A stretch of 64,000 nt of DNA from Amycolatopsis marina (GCF_900111885.1 NZ_FOKG01000012.1:62001-126000), one strand, 5' to 3'; positions 17,198 through 26,019 are shown, numbered from the stretch's first letter. The notes: generated from the sequence alone by a model not told the origin. Program-made: numbers and translations.

Positions 17198-18130
17198 GTG
17201 AACCGCACACTCCCGAACGGGCTGTCGATCTCCACAGAGGTCGCCGAGGCCCTGCACGAACGCCGTCCTGTCGTCGCGCTGGAGAGCACCCTGCTCTCGC
17301 ACGGCCTGCCGCCCGGCCGCAACCTCGAGGTCGCCCACCGGCTGGAACGGACTGTCCGCGACGCGGGTGCCGTCCCCGCGACCATCGCCGTTCTCGACGG
17401 CACCGCCCTGATCGGCCTCTCCCAGTCCGAACTGGACCGGGTGTGCGCGCCCGATGCCGGACTGGAAAAGCTTTCCCTGCGCGACATCGGCCCGGCTATC
17501 GGTCTCGGCCGCTCCGGAGCGACGACGGTGGCCAGCACCTCGGCGCTGGCGCACACGGCCGGCATCGGAGTCTTCGCCACCGGCGGCCTCGGCGGGGTAC
17601 ACCTGCCCGCCCCTGGTGCGGCGGTCACCTGGGACGTCTCGGCCGACCTCGGCGTACTCGCCAGGGTCGGGACCCTGGTCGTGTGCTCCGGCGTGAAGTC
17701 GGTCCTGGACATCGCGGCGACGCTGGAGGTGCTGGAAACCAACTCCGTCCCGGTACTCGGCTACCGCACCGACGAGTTCCCCGCCTTCTACCGCCGCTCC
17801 AGTGGATTTTCCGTCCCGCTGCGCGTCGACGATCCCGCGGCCGTGGCCGCCGCGGTCGCCGCGCACCGTGCCGTCGCGGACTCCGGCGTCCTGCTGGCGA
17901 ACCCGATCCCCGCCGAGGCCGAGATGGCCGCCGATCTGCACGACCGGCTGCTCGCCGAGGGACTCGAACTGCTGCGCAGCCGCGGCGTGCGGGGCCAGGA
18001 CGTCACCCCGGTGCTGCTGGAGCACTTCCACGAGGGCAGTGGCGGTGTCAGCCTGGACGCCAACGAGGCGCTGGTCCTGGCCAACGCCCGGCTCGGCGCG
18101 GAGACCGCGGTGGAGCTCTGCGCCTCGTGA
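17198..18130 (+). CDS. psuG: Pseudouridine-5'-phosphate glycosidase
   Basis: This 310-residue enzyme cleaves the C-C bond of pseudouridine 5'-phosphate to give uracil and ribose 5-phosphate. Family landmarks are VALESTLLSHGLPPG near the N-terminus, TVASTSALAHTAGIGVFATG, GGVHLPAP, the lysine-containing VVCSGVKSVLDI and a C-terminal DVTPVLLEHFHEGSGGVSLD. The length matches E. coli PsuG (312). The start is GTG at 17198 with GAGGA about 10 bases upstream. It overlaps the kinase gene behind it by 4 bases (GTGA), giving the complete salvage pair. The strength of family motifs makes the call firm. Confidence 0.93.
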   Translation: MNRTLPNGLSISTEVAEALHERRPVVALESTLLSHGLPPGRNLEVAHRLERTVRDAGAVPATIAVLDGTALIGLSQSELDRVCAPDAGLEKLSLRDIGPAIGLGRSGATTVASTSALAHTAGIGVFATGGLGGVHLPAPGAAVTWDVSADLGVLARVGTLVVCSGVKSVLDIAATLEVLETNSVPVLGYRTDEFPAFYRRSSGFSVPLRVDDPAAVAAAVAAHRAVADSGVLLANPIPAEAEMAADLHDRLLAEGLELLRSRGVRGQDVTPVLLEHFHEGSGGVSLDANEALVLANARLGAETAVELCAS

Positions 18131-19023
18131 TCGTCGTCGTGGGTGACGCTGGGCTCGACGTGGTCGCCCGGCACGCGGGCGAGTTCGTGCACGGCGGTGA
18201 CGCCCGTGCGAGTGTCCGGCTCACCGGGGGCGGGGCCGGCGCGAACACCGCGCTGTGGCTGCGGTCGTGCGGTGTGGAGACGACCCTGGTCGCACGGGTC
18301 GGCGACGACTCGAGCGGCAGGCTGATCCGCACGGAGCTGGAGTCGGCGGGGGTGCACTGCGCGTTCACGGTCGATCCGGAGGCGGCCACGTGCTGCGTCG
18401 TGGTGCTGGTCGACGACGACGGCCAGCGGACCATGCTCGCCGACCGGGGCGCCAACGCACGGTTCGACCCTGCCGACCTCCGCGAACCGGCGTGCGTCGC
18501 GGCGTTCGCAGCCGCCCGGCATCTGCACCTCTCGGGATACGTCCTGCTCGATCCGGTGTCGCGGCCAGCGGGACTCGCCGCGCTCGCGGCTGCCCACGAG
18601 GCCGGGCTGAGCACGTCGGTGGACCCGCAGGCGGCGGCGCACCTGACCGATCCGGCCGGCTTCCTCGACGACGTCCGCGGCGTGGATCTGTTGCTGCCCA
18701 ACGCCGACGAGCTGAGGGCGCTCACCGGCAAGCCGGAGCCCGCGTCGGCCCGGGAACTGCTCGACGTCGTGGGCGCCGTTGCGGTCACCTCCGGAGCGAA
18801 CGGCGCGAGCTGGGTGGACGGCTGCGGAATCACCACGGTCGCGGCGGCGCCAGGGGCGTGTGTGGACAGTACGGGCGCGGGCGACGCGTTCGACGCGGGC
18901 CTGCTGGCCGCGTGGCTCCGGCGCGAACCCGCCGCGGACATGCTCCGGGCAGGTGTCCGGGCAGGCGCCGCGGCCGTCCGCCGCGTGGGTCCCCAACCGG
19001 CTCCCGGGGAACGCCTCGCCTAG
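18127..19023 (+). CDS. psuK: PfkB-family carbohydrate kinase, likely pseudouridine kinase
   Basis: This 298-residue ribokinase-fold enzyme would phosphorylate pseudouridine to feed PsuG. It shows the N-terminal GDAGLDVVARH, the substrate-binding GGGAGANTALWL, and the PfkB signature with catalytic Asp in DSTGAGDAFDAGLLAAWL near residue 245. The coupled GTGA overlap with psuG supports the pseudouridine role, though PfkB sequence alone cannot prove the substrate. It is rather short compared with E. coli PsuK (313). A palindromic element (copy 2) begins 19 bases after its stop and probably ends the transcript. Confidence 0.82.
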   Translation: MIVVVGDAGLDVVARHAGEFVHGGDARASVRLTGGGAGANTALWLRSCGVETTLVARVGDDSSGRLIRTELESAGVHCAFTVDPEAATCCVVVLVDDDGQRTMLADRGANARFDPADLREPACVAAFAAARHLHLSGYVLLDPVSRPAGLAALAAAHEAGLSTSVDPQAAAHLTDPAGFLDDVRGVDLLLPNADELRALTGKPEPASARELLDVVGAVAVTSGANGASWVDGCGITTVAAAPGACVDSTGAGDAFDAGLLAAWLRREPAADMLRAGVRAGAAAVRRVGPQPAPGERLA

Positions 19024-19041
19024 CGAGCCCGAGGTTGGTAC

Positions 19042-19163
19042 GTCTGCAAGTACGCCCAAGCAAGATCATGACCTGCGCTAACCGCTACCAAGCCGGAGGG
19101 CGCCACGAGTCGCTTGGTAGCGGTTGGTGACGCTGTCGATCTTGCTTGGGCGTACTTGCAGAC
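19042..19163. repeat. Long palindromic element, copy 2 of 3
   Basis: The outer 26-base arms (19042-19067 and 19138-19163) pair perfectly. The inner stem AACCGCTACCAAG/CTTGGTAGCGGTT is also perfect. Copies 1 and 3 read GTACcaCCAAGC where this copy reads GTACgcCCAAGC, and the opposite arm carries the matching change (GCTTGGgcGTAC), so pairing is kept. It lies between the convergent psuK and DUF3099 genes. The right flank (GCAGACACTCCAAGCCGG) matches the conserved outer flank of the other copies. Confidence 0.87.
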
Positions 19164-19197
19164 ACTCCAAGCCGGGGACTCCACAGGGCGGGAGTGT

Positions 19198-19512
19198 TCA
19201 GCCGTCGATGACGCGGTGCTCGGTCTGCTCGAGGGTTCGGACCTCACGCTGGTAGCGATTGACGTCTTCCTTCTTGCGTGGAGGGCGGTCGTTCGCGATC
19301 AGCACCGCGATCCACGGGAGCGGGATGGACAGCACGATGAAGCCCATCGCCAGCCACCAGGTCTCGTAGAACACCCCGGCCAGCACGAGACAGGGGAAAC
19401 GCAGCGCCATCATCACCATGTACTTGCGTTTACGAGCGGCGTGCTGCTCCTCGTAGGAAGGTTCCGCCTCGGTGATCAGCACCGGGGCCACGCGCCTGTC
19501 GGGGTCGCTCAC
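19198..19512 (-). CDS. DUF3099 membrane protein
   Basis: This 104-residue actinobacterial protein has a soluble N-terminus (VSDPDRRVAPVLITEAEPSY) followed by two membrane helices (ALRFPCLVLAGVFYETWWLA and MGFIVLSIPLPWIAVLIA). A charged C-terminal tail then follows (NDRPPRKKEDVNRYQREVRT). GTG at 19512 is preceded by AGGAGG about 9 bases upstream, which fixes the start. Function unknown. It lies 40 bases after the M20 amidohydrolase gene in the same direction and may share its transcript. Palindromic element copy 2 lies beyond its stop. Confidence 0.75.
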   Translation of the reverse strand: MSDPDRRVAPVLITEAEPSYEEQHAARKRKYMVMMALRFPCLVLAGVFYETWWLAMGFIVLSIPLPWIAVLIANDRPPRKKEDVNRYQREVRTLEQTEHRVIDG

Positions 19513-19552
19513 CGAGCACCACCTCCTGGCTCCATGCTCCCACCGCGGGTCG

Positions 19553-20827
19553 TCAACCGACAGCCGGGGAGCCCAGCCGGTGCAGCGCGGCCACCACGAA
19601 CGCCTCGACACCGGTGGACAACGTGGGATGCGGCTCCGGAGCGAACAGCGGCGAGTGGTTCGACGGCACGTCCCGTTCGAAACGGCCCTCGGCCATCGCC
19701 GTGAGCACCGTCTCCTCTTCGGCCCCGCCCACCAGCCAGTACACCGAGGGCACCCCGGCCGCTTCGGCGAAGGTGCCGAAGTCCTCGCTGCCGGTCACCT
19801 GCGGCGCCTCGAACCACCGCTGCGGACCGAAGTGTTCCCGGAACACGGCTGCGAGTTCCTCGGTCGCGGCCTCGTCGTTGGTGGTCACCGGGAACCGCCC
19901 GATCTCGGTGATTTCCGGTGGCCGCGGGCAGCCTGCCGCTTCCGCCTCACCGCGCACGATCCGCTCCACCGCCGCAAGCACGCGGGCACGGACATGCTCG
20001 TCGAACGTCCGGATGTTCACCTCCAGCACGGCCTCGTCGGCGATGACGTTGTGCGTCGTGCCGACGTGCATGGAGCCGACGGTCACCACCGCGGACTCGG
20101 TGGCGGCGAGCTCCCGCGAGACGATCGTCTGCAACCGCAGCACCACCGACGACGCGAGCACCGCCGGATCGACAGTGGTCTCCGGCCGCGAGCCGTGCCC
20201 GCCCCTGCCGTACAACCGCACCCGCAGCGCATCGGTCGCGGCCATCAGCACGCCCGGCCTGGTGAGCACCCAGCCGGCCGGACCGGGCACGACGTGCTGT
20301 CCCAGGACCACGTCCGGCGTGCCCGCGTGGGCGAAGAGCCCGTCACGCACCATCGCCGCGGCCCCGCTGCCCACTTCCTCGGCAGGCTGGAAGACCGCGA
20401 GCACGGTGCCCGACCAGTACCGCCGGTGCCGTGCGAGCAGCCGGGCCGCCCCGGTCAGCCAGCTGGCGTGCATGTCGTGGCCGCAGGCATGCATCACCGG
20501 GACGTCCATCCCCTCGGCGTCGGTCCCCCATGCGGTGCTGGCGTAGTCGAGTCCGGTTTTCTCCTCGACCGGCAGCGCGTCGATGTCGGCGCGCAGCATC
20601 ACCGTCGGCCCCGGCCCGTTCCGCAGGACGCCGAGCACGCCGGTTCCGGCGATACCGCTGTGGACGGTGTAGCCGGCATCGGTCAGCAGTCCGGCGAGCA
20701 CGCCGGACGTGCGGTGCTCCGCGAACGAGAGTTCCGGGTGGCGGTGCAGGTCGCGATAGAGGGATTCCAGTTCCGGCAGCAGGTCGTCGAGTCCGGCCAG
20801 CGCGCCTGCCCATTGTGCTGTGCTCAC
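19553..20827 (-). CDS. M20D-family amidohydrolase (N-acyl amino acid or hippurate hydrolase type)
   Basis: This 424-residue metal-dependent hydrolase has the M20D pieces DLHRHPELSFAEHRTSG, MLRADIDALPVEEKTG, the metal-binding HACGHDMHASWLTGAA, and FQPAEEVGSGAAAM with the catalytic Glu pair. Later come GGHGSRPETTVDPAV and GSEDFGTFAEAAGVPSVYW near the C-terminus. Members remove acyl groups from amino acids or hydrolyse related amides in the cytoplasm. The exact substrate is not predictable. The start is GTG at 20827, and no clear ribosome binding site precedes it. It is probably co-transcribed with the small DUF3099 gene downstream. Confidence 0.87.
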   Translation of the reverse strand: MSTAQWAGALAGLDDLLPELESLYRDLHRHPELSFAEHRTSGVLAGLLTDAGYTVHSGIAGTGVLGVLRNGPGPTVMLRADIDALPVEEKTGLDYASTAWGTDAEGMDVPVMHACGHDMHASWLTGAARLLARHRRYWSGTVLAVFQPAEEVGSGAAAMVRDGLFAHAGTPDVVLGQHVVPGPAGWVLTRPGVLMAATDALRVRLYGRGGHGSRPETTVDPAVLASSVVLRLQTIVSRELAATESAVVTVGSMHVGTTHNVIADEAVLEVNIRTFDEHVRARVLAAVERIVRGEAEAAGCPRPPEITEIGRFPVTTNDEAATEELAAVFREHFGPQRWFEAPQVTGSEDFGTFAEAAGVPSVYWLVGGAEEETVLTAMAEGRFERDVPSNHSPLFAPEPHPTLSTGVEAFVVAALHRLGSPAVG

Positions 20828-20869
20828 CGGTTAATCTGACCACAGCGGACTCATGCGCACCTCGGGTCG

Positions 20870-21421
20870 TCACACCACTTCCGGCAGTTCCTCCGCGTCC
20901 AGCCCGAGGTCACGACGCATCTCGGCGCGCATCAGCCGGTACTCACGCTGGCCGGTGTCCCACAGTTCGCGCAGGTCGTCACGCCGCTCACCGTCCAGCA
21001 GGCGGGTCGAGAGCCGCACTCGCGGGATCATCGCCTCTCGCAGCCGCACCCGGATTCGTTCGGGTGAATGCAGGTTCACCGCGCCGAGTGAGTTGCGCGC
21101 CTGGTGGGAGACACCACGCAAATCCGTCGCCAGGTGCTCGTCCAGACCAGCGCCGGACTCGACGACCCGACGAGCGCGGAACAGCACCCAGTCGAACGCC
21201 TCGATCGGGCCGATGATCTCGGAGTACCCGGCGACCCGTCCGTCGAAGCTGCGACTCTCCCAGTCCCGCTGGCGCTCGCGGCGCCACCGCAGGTCCTCCC
21301 GCTCGGCCTCCCGGCGCCAGCGCCGGTCCTCCCGCCAGCCCGCGATGAGCTGGGAGGTGACGACACCGACGAAACCGAGCGCGGCCACCACGATCGGCAC
21401 CCAGACAGGAACCTGCGACAT
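20870..21421 (-). CDS. Membrane-anchored hypothetical protein, paralogue A
   Basis: The product is 183 residues: one N-terminal membrane helix (VPVWVPIVVAALGFVGVVTS), a very basic/acidic coiled segment (WREDRRWRREAEREDLRWRR) and a helical soluble domain with AFDWVLFRARRVVESGA. It is closely similar along its length to the protein at 23349-23933 (identical first 35 residues or so), so the two are recent duplicates. Even the bases before the start codon agree (CTTGTGCCC). The family is unknown; the layout resembles small anchored proteins found near conflict or signalling genes. ATG at 21421 is used. Downstream is the M20 gene, upstream the hydrolase gene. Confidence 0.62.
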   Translation of the reverse strand: MSQVPVWVPIVVAALGFVGVVTSQLIAGWREDRRWRREAEREDLRWRRERQRDWESRSFDGRVAGYSEIIGPIEAFDWVLFRARRVVESGAGLDEHLATDLRGVSHQARNSLGAVNLHSPERIRVRLREAMIPRVRLSTRLLDGERRDDLRELWDTGQREYRLMRAEMRRDLGLDAEELPEVV

Positions 21422-21505
21422 GGGCACAAGATAGCGGTGTCCGACGGCGGGGCGGCACCTCCGCGAACAGGTCGCTCGGCGGCCGCCCCGGCAGCGCACC
21501 CCGCG

Positions 21506-22330
21506 CTACTCGGTGAAGAAACCGCCGAGCGCGCGGCCGATCTGGTCGGGTGCGTTCTCCGTGGGGATGTGATCCGCACGTGGGATGCGGATGAGCGTGG
21601 TGTGGGGGATCTCCGAGGCGAACCGTTCGGCGTATTCCACCGTCTCGTGGAGGTCGTCTTCGCCCCAGACCAGCAGCTTGGGCGTGGTGGACCGCCGCAG
21701 CGCGGGAACGAGGTCAAGCGTGTAGCGGTTGTCGGCCGCGCCCGCCAGTGCCATCCAGGAGCGGCAGACCCGCTCATCGGTCCACGGATCCACGTACTCC
21801 GCGATCAACGGCTCGGTGGCGATACCGCCCAGCACCCTCGTGACCGACTGTCGGCGGCCGGCGAGGACGCCCTCGGCCGTGTCCCCGTCCCGGAACCTGG
21901 CCACGTTGGGCGCGGGCCAGGAGTCGTAGAGGACCGAGTTGACCAGCGCCAGCCGGGACACCTCGAGCCGGTCGTGGGCGAGGAGGTGCTGGGCGATGGC
22001 GCCACCGATGTCGTGGCCTGCCACGGCGACGGGTCCGGAGAGGTTCAATGCGGAGGCGAATCGTGTCACCCAGTCGGCGAGGGCCGGAACCGTGGCTGTT
22101 TCCGGGGTGAGTCGGCCTCCTGAGCGTCCCAGTCCGGGCAGGTCGACCGCGAAGGGCCGCAGCCCGGCGTCAGCGAGGTGGTCCAGCACGGGTAGCCAGA
22201 CACGGCTCCAGTACGTCCCGTGCAGCAGCAACACGGGCGGACCGCCCTGCCCTGCGGTCAGATAGCTGGCCGGTTCGCCGTCGACCTGAACCGTCGTCCT
22301 GCGCACTGTCGTCTCGGTGGTTTCACTCAT
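21506..22330 (-). CDS. Alpha/beta hydrolase with aspartate nucleophile
   Basis: This 274-residue alpha/beta hydrolase has the oxyanion loop LLLHGTYWSRVW and DLPGLGRSGG. Its nucleophile elbow is VAGHDIGGA, in which Asp takes the place of the usual Ser, as in epoxide hydrolases and haloalkane dehalogenases. The acid (GEDDLHETVEY region) and His (RADHIPTENA) are in place near the C-terminus. It therefore probably hydrolyses an epoxide or carbon-halogen bond. I use ATG 22330 (MSETTET) rather than the upstream start at 22345. It is divergent from a GlxA-type regulator (71 bases between starts), a likely regulator-target pair. Confidence 0.78.
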   Translation of the reverse strand: MSETTETTVRRTTVQVDGEPASYLTAGQGGPPVLLLHGTYWSRVWLPVLDHLADAGLRPFAVDLPGLGRSGGRLTPETATVPALADWVTRFASALNLSGPVAVAGHDIGGAIAQHLLAHDRLEVSRLALVNSVLYDSWPAPNVARFRDGDTAEGVLAGRRQSVTRVLGGIATEPLIAEYVDPWTDERVCRSWMALAGAADNRYTLDLVPALRRSTTPKLLVWGEDDLHETVEYAERFASEIPHTTLIRIPRADHIPTENAPDQIGRALGGFFTE

Positions 22331-22401
22331 GCGAACCACTGTCACCGGCGCCGGCCTCGCAGCCGAGTGTCTAGAAAGACACCTTGAGGTACATTCCTGC
22401 C

Positions 22402-23352
22402 ATGCGTCCGCATCGGGTTGTGGCCCTGCTCAATCCGCCTCAGTCGCCTTTCGAACTCGCCTGTGCTACCGAGGTCTTCGGCACGGTCCTGCCGGATGTG
22501 CCTGCCCGCTACAGCTTCCGGGTCTGCGCCGAGCGCGCCGAGCCGCTGCCGACCACCGCCGGGTACGCGATGCTCGTCGACGCGGATCTTGCTGCCCTGC
22601 GCGAGGCGGACACCGTGGTCGTCCCCGGCTGGCAGCCGCCTGGCGCACCGGTGCCACAGACCGTCACCGAGGCGCTGCGCGCTGCCCACCGGCGCGGGGC
22701 AAGGATCATCGCCATCTGCACGGGAGCGTTCGTCCTCGCCGAGGCCGGGCTGCTCGACGGCCGCCGCGCCACCACCCACTGGCGTCGCACGGCCCAGTTC
22801 ACCGCCGCCTTCCCGCAGGTAGAGGTGGACCCCGACGTGCTCTACGTGGACCACGGCGACGTGGCCACCAGCGCCGGAACCGGCGCGGGCATCGACCTGT
22901 GCCTGCACCTGGTGCGTTGCGACCACGGCGCGGCATACGCCGCACAGGTCGCCCGGAACATGGTCCTTCCGCCACACCGGGAGGGCAGCCAGCTCCAGTA
23001 CGCCACCCAGCCCGCACCGGCCAGGGCGGACGAGTCGCTGGCGCCACTGCTGGAGTGGGCCACGTCCCACCTCGACCACCCACTGTCGCTCGACCGGCTC
23101 GCCGAACGCGCCGGGCTCTCCAGTCGCACTCTCGCCCGGCGCTTCACCGAACAACTCGGCGACAGTCCGGGAAAGTGGCTGCTCCGCCAACGCCTCGACG
23201 CCGCGCGGGTACTCCTGGAGCAGACCGACCTACCGGTCGAATCCATCGCCACCCGCGTCGGACTCATCTCGGCTGTCAACCTGCGCCGCCGCTTCCGGAC
23301 ACACCTGGGCACCACACCCGGCGCGTACCGGCGCACCTTCAGCCAGACCTAG
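22402..23352 (+). CDS. GlxA-family AraC regulator (DJ-1/PfpI domain plus HTH)
   Basis: This 316-residue regulator has an N-terminal DJ-1/PfpI-like domain (residues ~5-165) with the nucleophile-elbow-like AICTGAFVLAEAGLL and DGRRATTHWRR. A C-terminal AraC double helix-turn-helix follows (residues ~215-310) with LDRLAERAGLSSRTLARRF and SIATRVGLISAVNLRRRF. Members of this group control amine, arginine or stress genes. It is divergent from the alpha/beta hydrolase gene, its most likely target. ATG at 22402 is chosen over TTG 22384. Its stop overlaps that of the convergent paralogue B by four bases. The inducing ligand is unknown. Confidence 0.83.
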   Translation: MRPHRVVALLNPPQSPFELACATEVFGTVLPDVPARYSFRVCAERAEPLPTTAGYAMLVDADLAALREADTVVVPGWQPPGAPVPQTVTEALRAAHRRGARIIAICTGAFVLAEAGLLDGRRATTHWRRTAQFTAAFPQVEVDPDVLYVDHGDVATSAGTGAGIDLCLHLVRCDHGAAYAAQVARNMVLPPHREGSQLQYATQPAPARADESLAPLLEWATSHLDHPLSLDRLAERAGLSSRTLARRFTEQLGDSPGKWLLRQRLDAARVLLEQTDLPVESIATRVGLISAVNLRRRFRTHLGTTPGAYRRTFSQT

Positions 23353-23933
23353 GACGACCCCGAGTGCGCCCGTATCTCCGCACGCAGCCGGTCGGGATCC
23401 TCCTCGGCGTCCAGCCCGAGATCGCGGCGCATCTCGATGCGCATCAGCCGGTACTGGCGCTGGCCGGTGTCCCAGAGCTCGCGCAGGTCGTCGCGGCGCT
23501 CGCCGTCCAGCAGCCGCATCGACAGCCGGGATCGCGGCATCATCGCCTCCCGCAGCATCACGCGAATCCGCTCGGGGGAATGCAGGTTGACCGCACCCAG
23601 GGAGTTCCGCGCCTGTTCGGAGACCGCGCGAAGATCCGCCGTCAGGTGCTCGTCCAATTCCGCCCCGGACTCGACGACCCTGCGAGCCCGGAACAGCACC
23701 CAGTCGAACGCCTCGATCGAACCGATGACCTGGGAGTACGCGTCGGCCCTTCCATCGAGGTTGCGGACCTCCCAGTCCCGCTGACGCTCCCTGCGCCAGC
23801 GCAACTCCTCCCGCTCGGCCTCCCGGCGCCACCGCCGGTCCTCCCGCCAGCCCGCGATGAGCTGGGAGGTGACGACACCGACGAAACCGAGCGCGGCCAC
23901 CACGATCGGGACCCACACAGGAACCTGCGACAT
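23349..23933 (-). CDS. Membrane-anchored hypothetical protein, paralogue B
   Basis: This 194-residue protein is a near copy of the one at 20870-21421. It has the same N-terminal helix, the same charged coiled segment (WRREAEREELRWRR), and nearly the same soluble domain (FDWVLFRARRVVESGAELDE, NSLGAVNLHSPERIRV, LLDGERRDDLRELWDTGQ). It differs by a longer C-terminus (DPDRLRAEIRAHSGSS). Function unknown. Both copies point left and together bracket the hydrolase and its GlxA regulator, which suggests a duplication that carried or captured those two genes. ATG 23933 is chosen; an ATG two codons earlier is possible. Confidence 0.62.
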   Translation of the reverse strand: MSQVPVWVPIVVAALGFVGVVTSQLIAGWREDRRWRREAEREELRWRRERQRDWEVRNLDGRADAYSQVIGSIEAFDWVLFRARRVVESGAELDEHLTADLRAVSEQARNSLGAVNLHSPERIRVMLREAMMPRSRLSMRLLDGERRDDLRELWDTGQRQYRLMRIEMRRDLGLDAEEDPDRLRAEIRAHSGSS

Positions 23934-23980
23934 GGGCACAAGGTAACGGCGCGGGTGACGCCCGTGACACCATTGACGCC

Positions 23981-25489
23981 GTGAGTGTTGATCTTCCCGA
24001 GTTCTCCGCCGGCTTCTGCTCCCGGCTGCGAGCGGCGTTGCTCCGTACGGGTTATGACGCGGACGGCGTCATCGACGTGCTCGGCGGGCAGGCACACGCC
24101 GCACTCGGGCGGGGCGAGCCCGAACCCGCCCTGCGCGCCAGCACCGAGGCCGGTGAACTCGGCACCCTCATCCGGCTGTTCCTGCTTGGCACGAACGAGC
24201 CGGCGGACGCGGTCAGCGCGGCGATCGCGCCGGTCGCGTTGGATGACGCGATCGGCAGCGGTCTCCTGCGGGCTGGTCCGCGGGGCGACACCGTGCGGGC
24301 CGGTCTCGACCTGCGCCCGCACGGCGACGACGAGGGCTCCTGGTGGGTGCTGGCCGACCTGGACTCCGAACAGTCGGGCTCGCCGGTTCGCGAGGACCAC
24401 GTACTCGGTGTCGGACACGCCTCACTCAGCCTGGTCAGGGCCACCACCCGGCGTCCTGTCGACACGGTGCTCGACGTCGGGACGGGTAACGGTGTCCAGG
24501 CGCTGCACGCGAGCAGGCACGCGCGGCGGATCACCGCCACCGACGTCTCCGCACGGGCACTCGCGCTGGCGCGTGCCACCTTCCAGCTCAACGAGCTCGA
24601 CGTGGAAGTCCTGCGCGGCGAGTGGTTCGCTCCGGTCGCCCGACGGCGGTTCGACCAGATCGTGTGCAACCCGCCGTTCGTGGTCGGCCCGCCCAGGGTC
24701 GACTACGTCTACCGCGACTCCGGCCTCGACGGGGACGACGCCAGTGCCCTCGTCGTTCGCCAGCTGCCCGCGTTCCTCAACGAGGGCGGGGTGGGGCAAC
24801 TGCTCGCATCCTGGCTGCACGTGGCGGGCGAGGATTGGGCCGAGCGGGTGAGTTCGTGGCTGCCCCCGGAGACCGACGCGTGGTTCGTCCAGCGCGACGT
24901 CGCCGACCCGGCCCTGTACGTGGGCACGTGGCTGCGGGACGCGGGAATCGACCCGCGCTCCGCGGAAGGCAGGGCGAAGGCTGCCGCCTGGCTGGACTGG
25001 TTCGCCGAGCGGAACGTCGAGGGCATCGGATTCGGGTTCGTCACCCTGCGCCGCACCTCCGCCGAACCCGTCGTGGTGTGCGAGGACCTCCGGCAGGCCT
25101 ACGACGACCCGCTGGGCGCAGAGGCGGGCCGCTGGCTCGATCGCGTGGACTGGCTACGGGACCACGAGCGGGACCTGCTGGACACCGCTTTCGTCGTGCC
25201 ACCCACCGTGTTGCTGGAGCGGGTGGACGAACCGGGCGACGAGGGCTGGTCCACCACGATCCGCAGGCTGCACCGGACCGACGGCCCCGGCTGGCAGCAC
25301 GAGCTGGACGAGCTGGCGACGGCACTGCTGGCGGGATGCCGTGGCGCGCTCCCGTTGTCCGACCTGCTCGAACTCCTGGCCGTGGGGCATGGGCAGGACG
25401 TGGACGAACTCACGCGGACCGCGCTGCCGATGGTTGCCGAACTCGTTCGCCACGGCATGCTGCTTCCTGCGGGCGGGCAGCTCACGTGA
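23981..25489 (+). CDS. SAM-dependent methyltransferase with N-terminal DUF7059-type region
   Basis: This 502-residue protein has a class I methyltransferase core at about residues 155-290: the SAM-binding VLDVGTGNGVQALHASRHA, the acidic loop TATDVSARALALARA and the catalytic-type NPPF (QIVCNPPFVVG), as in PrmC/HemK and RNA N-methyltransferases. The N-terminal ~150 residues are a winged-helix-like region typical of an actinobacterial family. The C-terminal ~200 residues are an uncharacterised tail. NPPF-type enzymes modify glutamine or adenine/guanine amino groups, but the substrate here is unknown. The GTG start at 23981 stands 47 bases from the divergent paralogue B. Its stop overlaps dtd by 4 bases (GTGA), suggesting a link to translation. 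Confidence 0.78.
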   Translation: MSVDLPEFSAGFCSRLRAALLRTGYDADGVIDVLGGQAHAALGRGEPEPALRASTEAGELGTLIRLFLLGTNEPADAVSAAIAPVALDDAIGSGLLRAGPRGDTVRAGLDLRPHGDDEGSWWVLADLDSEQSGSPVREDHVLGVGHASLSLVRATTRRPVDTVLDVGTGNGVQALHASRHARRITATDVSARALALARATFQLNELDVEVLRGEWFAPVARRRFDQIVCNPPFVVGPPRVDYVYRDSGLDGDDASALVVRQLPAFLNEGGVGQLLASWLHVAGEDWAERVSSWLPPETDAWFVQRDVADPALYVGTWLRDAGIDPRSAEGRAKAAAWLDWFAERNVEGIGFGFVTLRRTSAEPVVVCEDLRQAYDDPLGAEAGRWLDRVDWLRDHERDLLDTAFVVPPTVLLERVDEPGDEGWSTTIRRLHRTDGPGWQHELDELATALLAGCRGALPLSDLLELLAVGHGQDVDELTRTALPMVAELVRHGMLLPAGGQLT

Positions 25490-25911
25490 GGGCCGTCGCC
25501 GCCAGGGTGACCGAGGCGTCCGTCACAGTCGAGGACGAGGTCGTGGGCGCGATCGAGGAGCAGGGGCTGTTGGTATTACTCGGAATTCACACCGAGGACA
25601 CCGAGTCGCAGGCCGTCACGATGGCCAGGAAACTGCATGAGCTGCGCATTCTGCGGGACGAGGAATCCTGTGCGACAGCGGGCGCACCCCTGCTCGTCGT
25701 CAGCCAGTTCACCCTCTACGGCGAAACCCGGAAAGGACGACGTCCATCGTGGACTTCCGCTGCCCGCCCGGAAAACGCCGAACGGCTGGTGTCCGCGGTG
25801 GTGGCCGAACTGCGCGCCAGGGGCGCCCGGGTCCAGACCGGCAGGTTCGGGGCGATGATGGCCGTGCACAGCGTAAATGACGGTCCGTTCACAGTGCTGG
25901 TTGAGGTATAG
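25486..25911 (+). CDS. dtd: D-aminoacyl-tRNA deacylase
   Basis: This 141-residue enzyme removes D-amino acids (and glycine from tRNA-Ala) mischarged on tRNA. Both family signatures are present: SQFTLYGETRKGRRPSW, and near the C-terminus AVHSVNDGPFT with the Gly-cis-Pro pair that gates chirality. The start RAVAARVTEASVTV is canonical. GTG at 25486 overlaps the methyltransferase stop by 4 bases, so the pair is translationally coupled. The length is that of the family (145 in E. coli). Confidence is high. Confidence 0.94.
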   Translation: MRAVAARVTEASVTVEDEVVGAIEEQGLLVLLGIHTEDTESQAVTMARKLHELRILRDEESCATAGAPLLVVSQFTLYGETRKGRRPSWTSAARPENAERLVSAVVAELRARGARVQTGRFGAMMAVHSVNDGPFTVLVEV

Positions 25912-26019
25912 ACCACAGTGACGCGTGGTCGACCGGGGGCCACTTCGTCTTCTCAGGAAAACCTCAGCTTTGGTCGAGCAACCGCCTGCCGCGCACAGCC
26001 GTCTTCATGTTGAGAAGCC

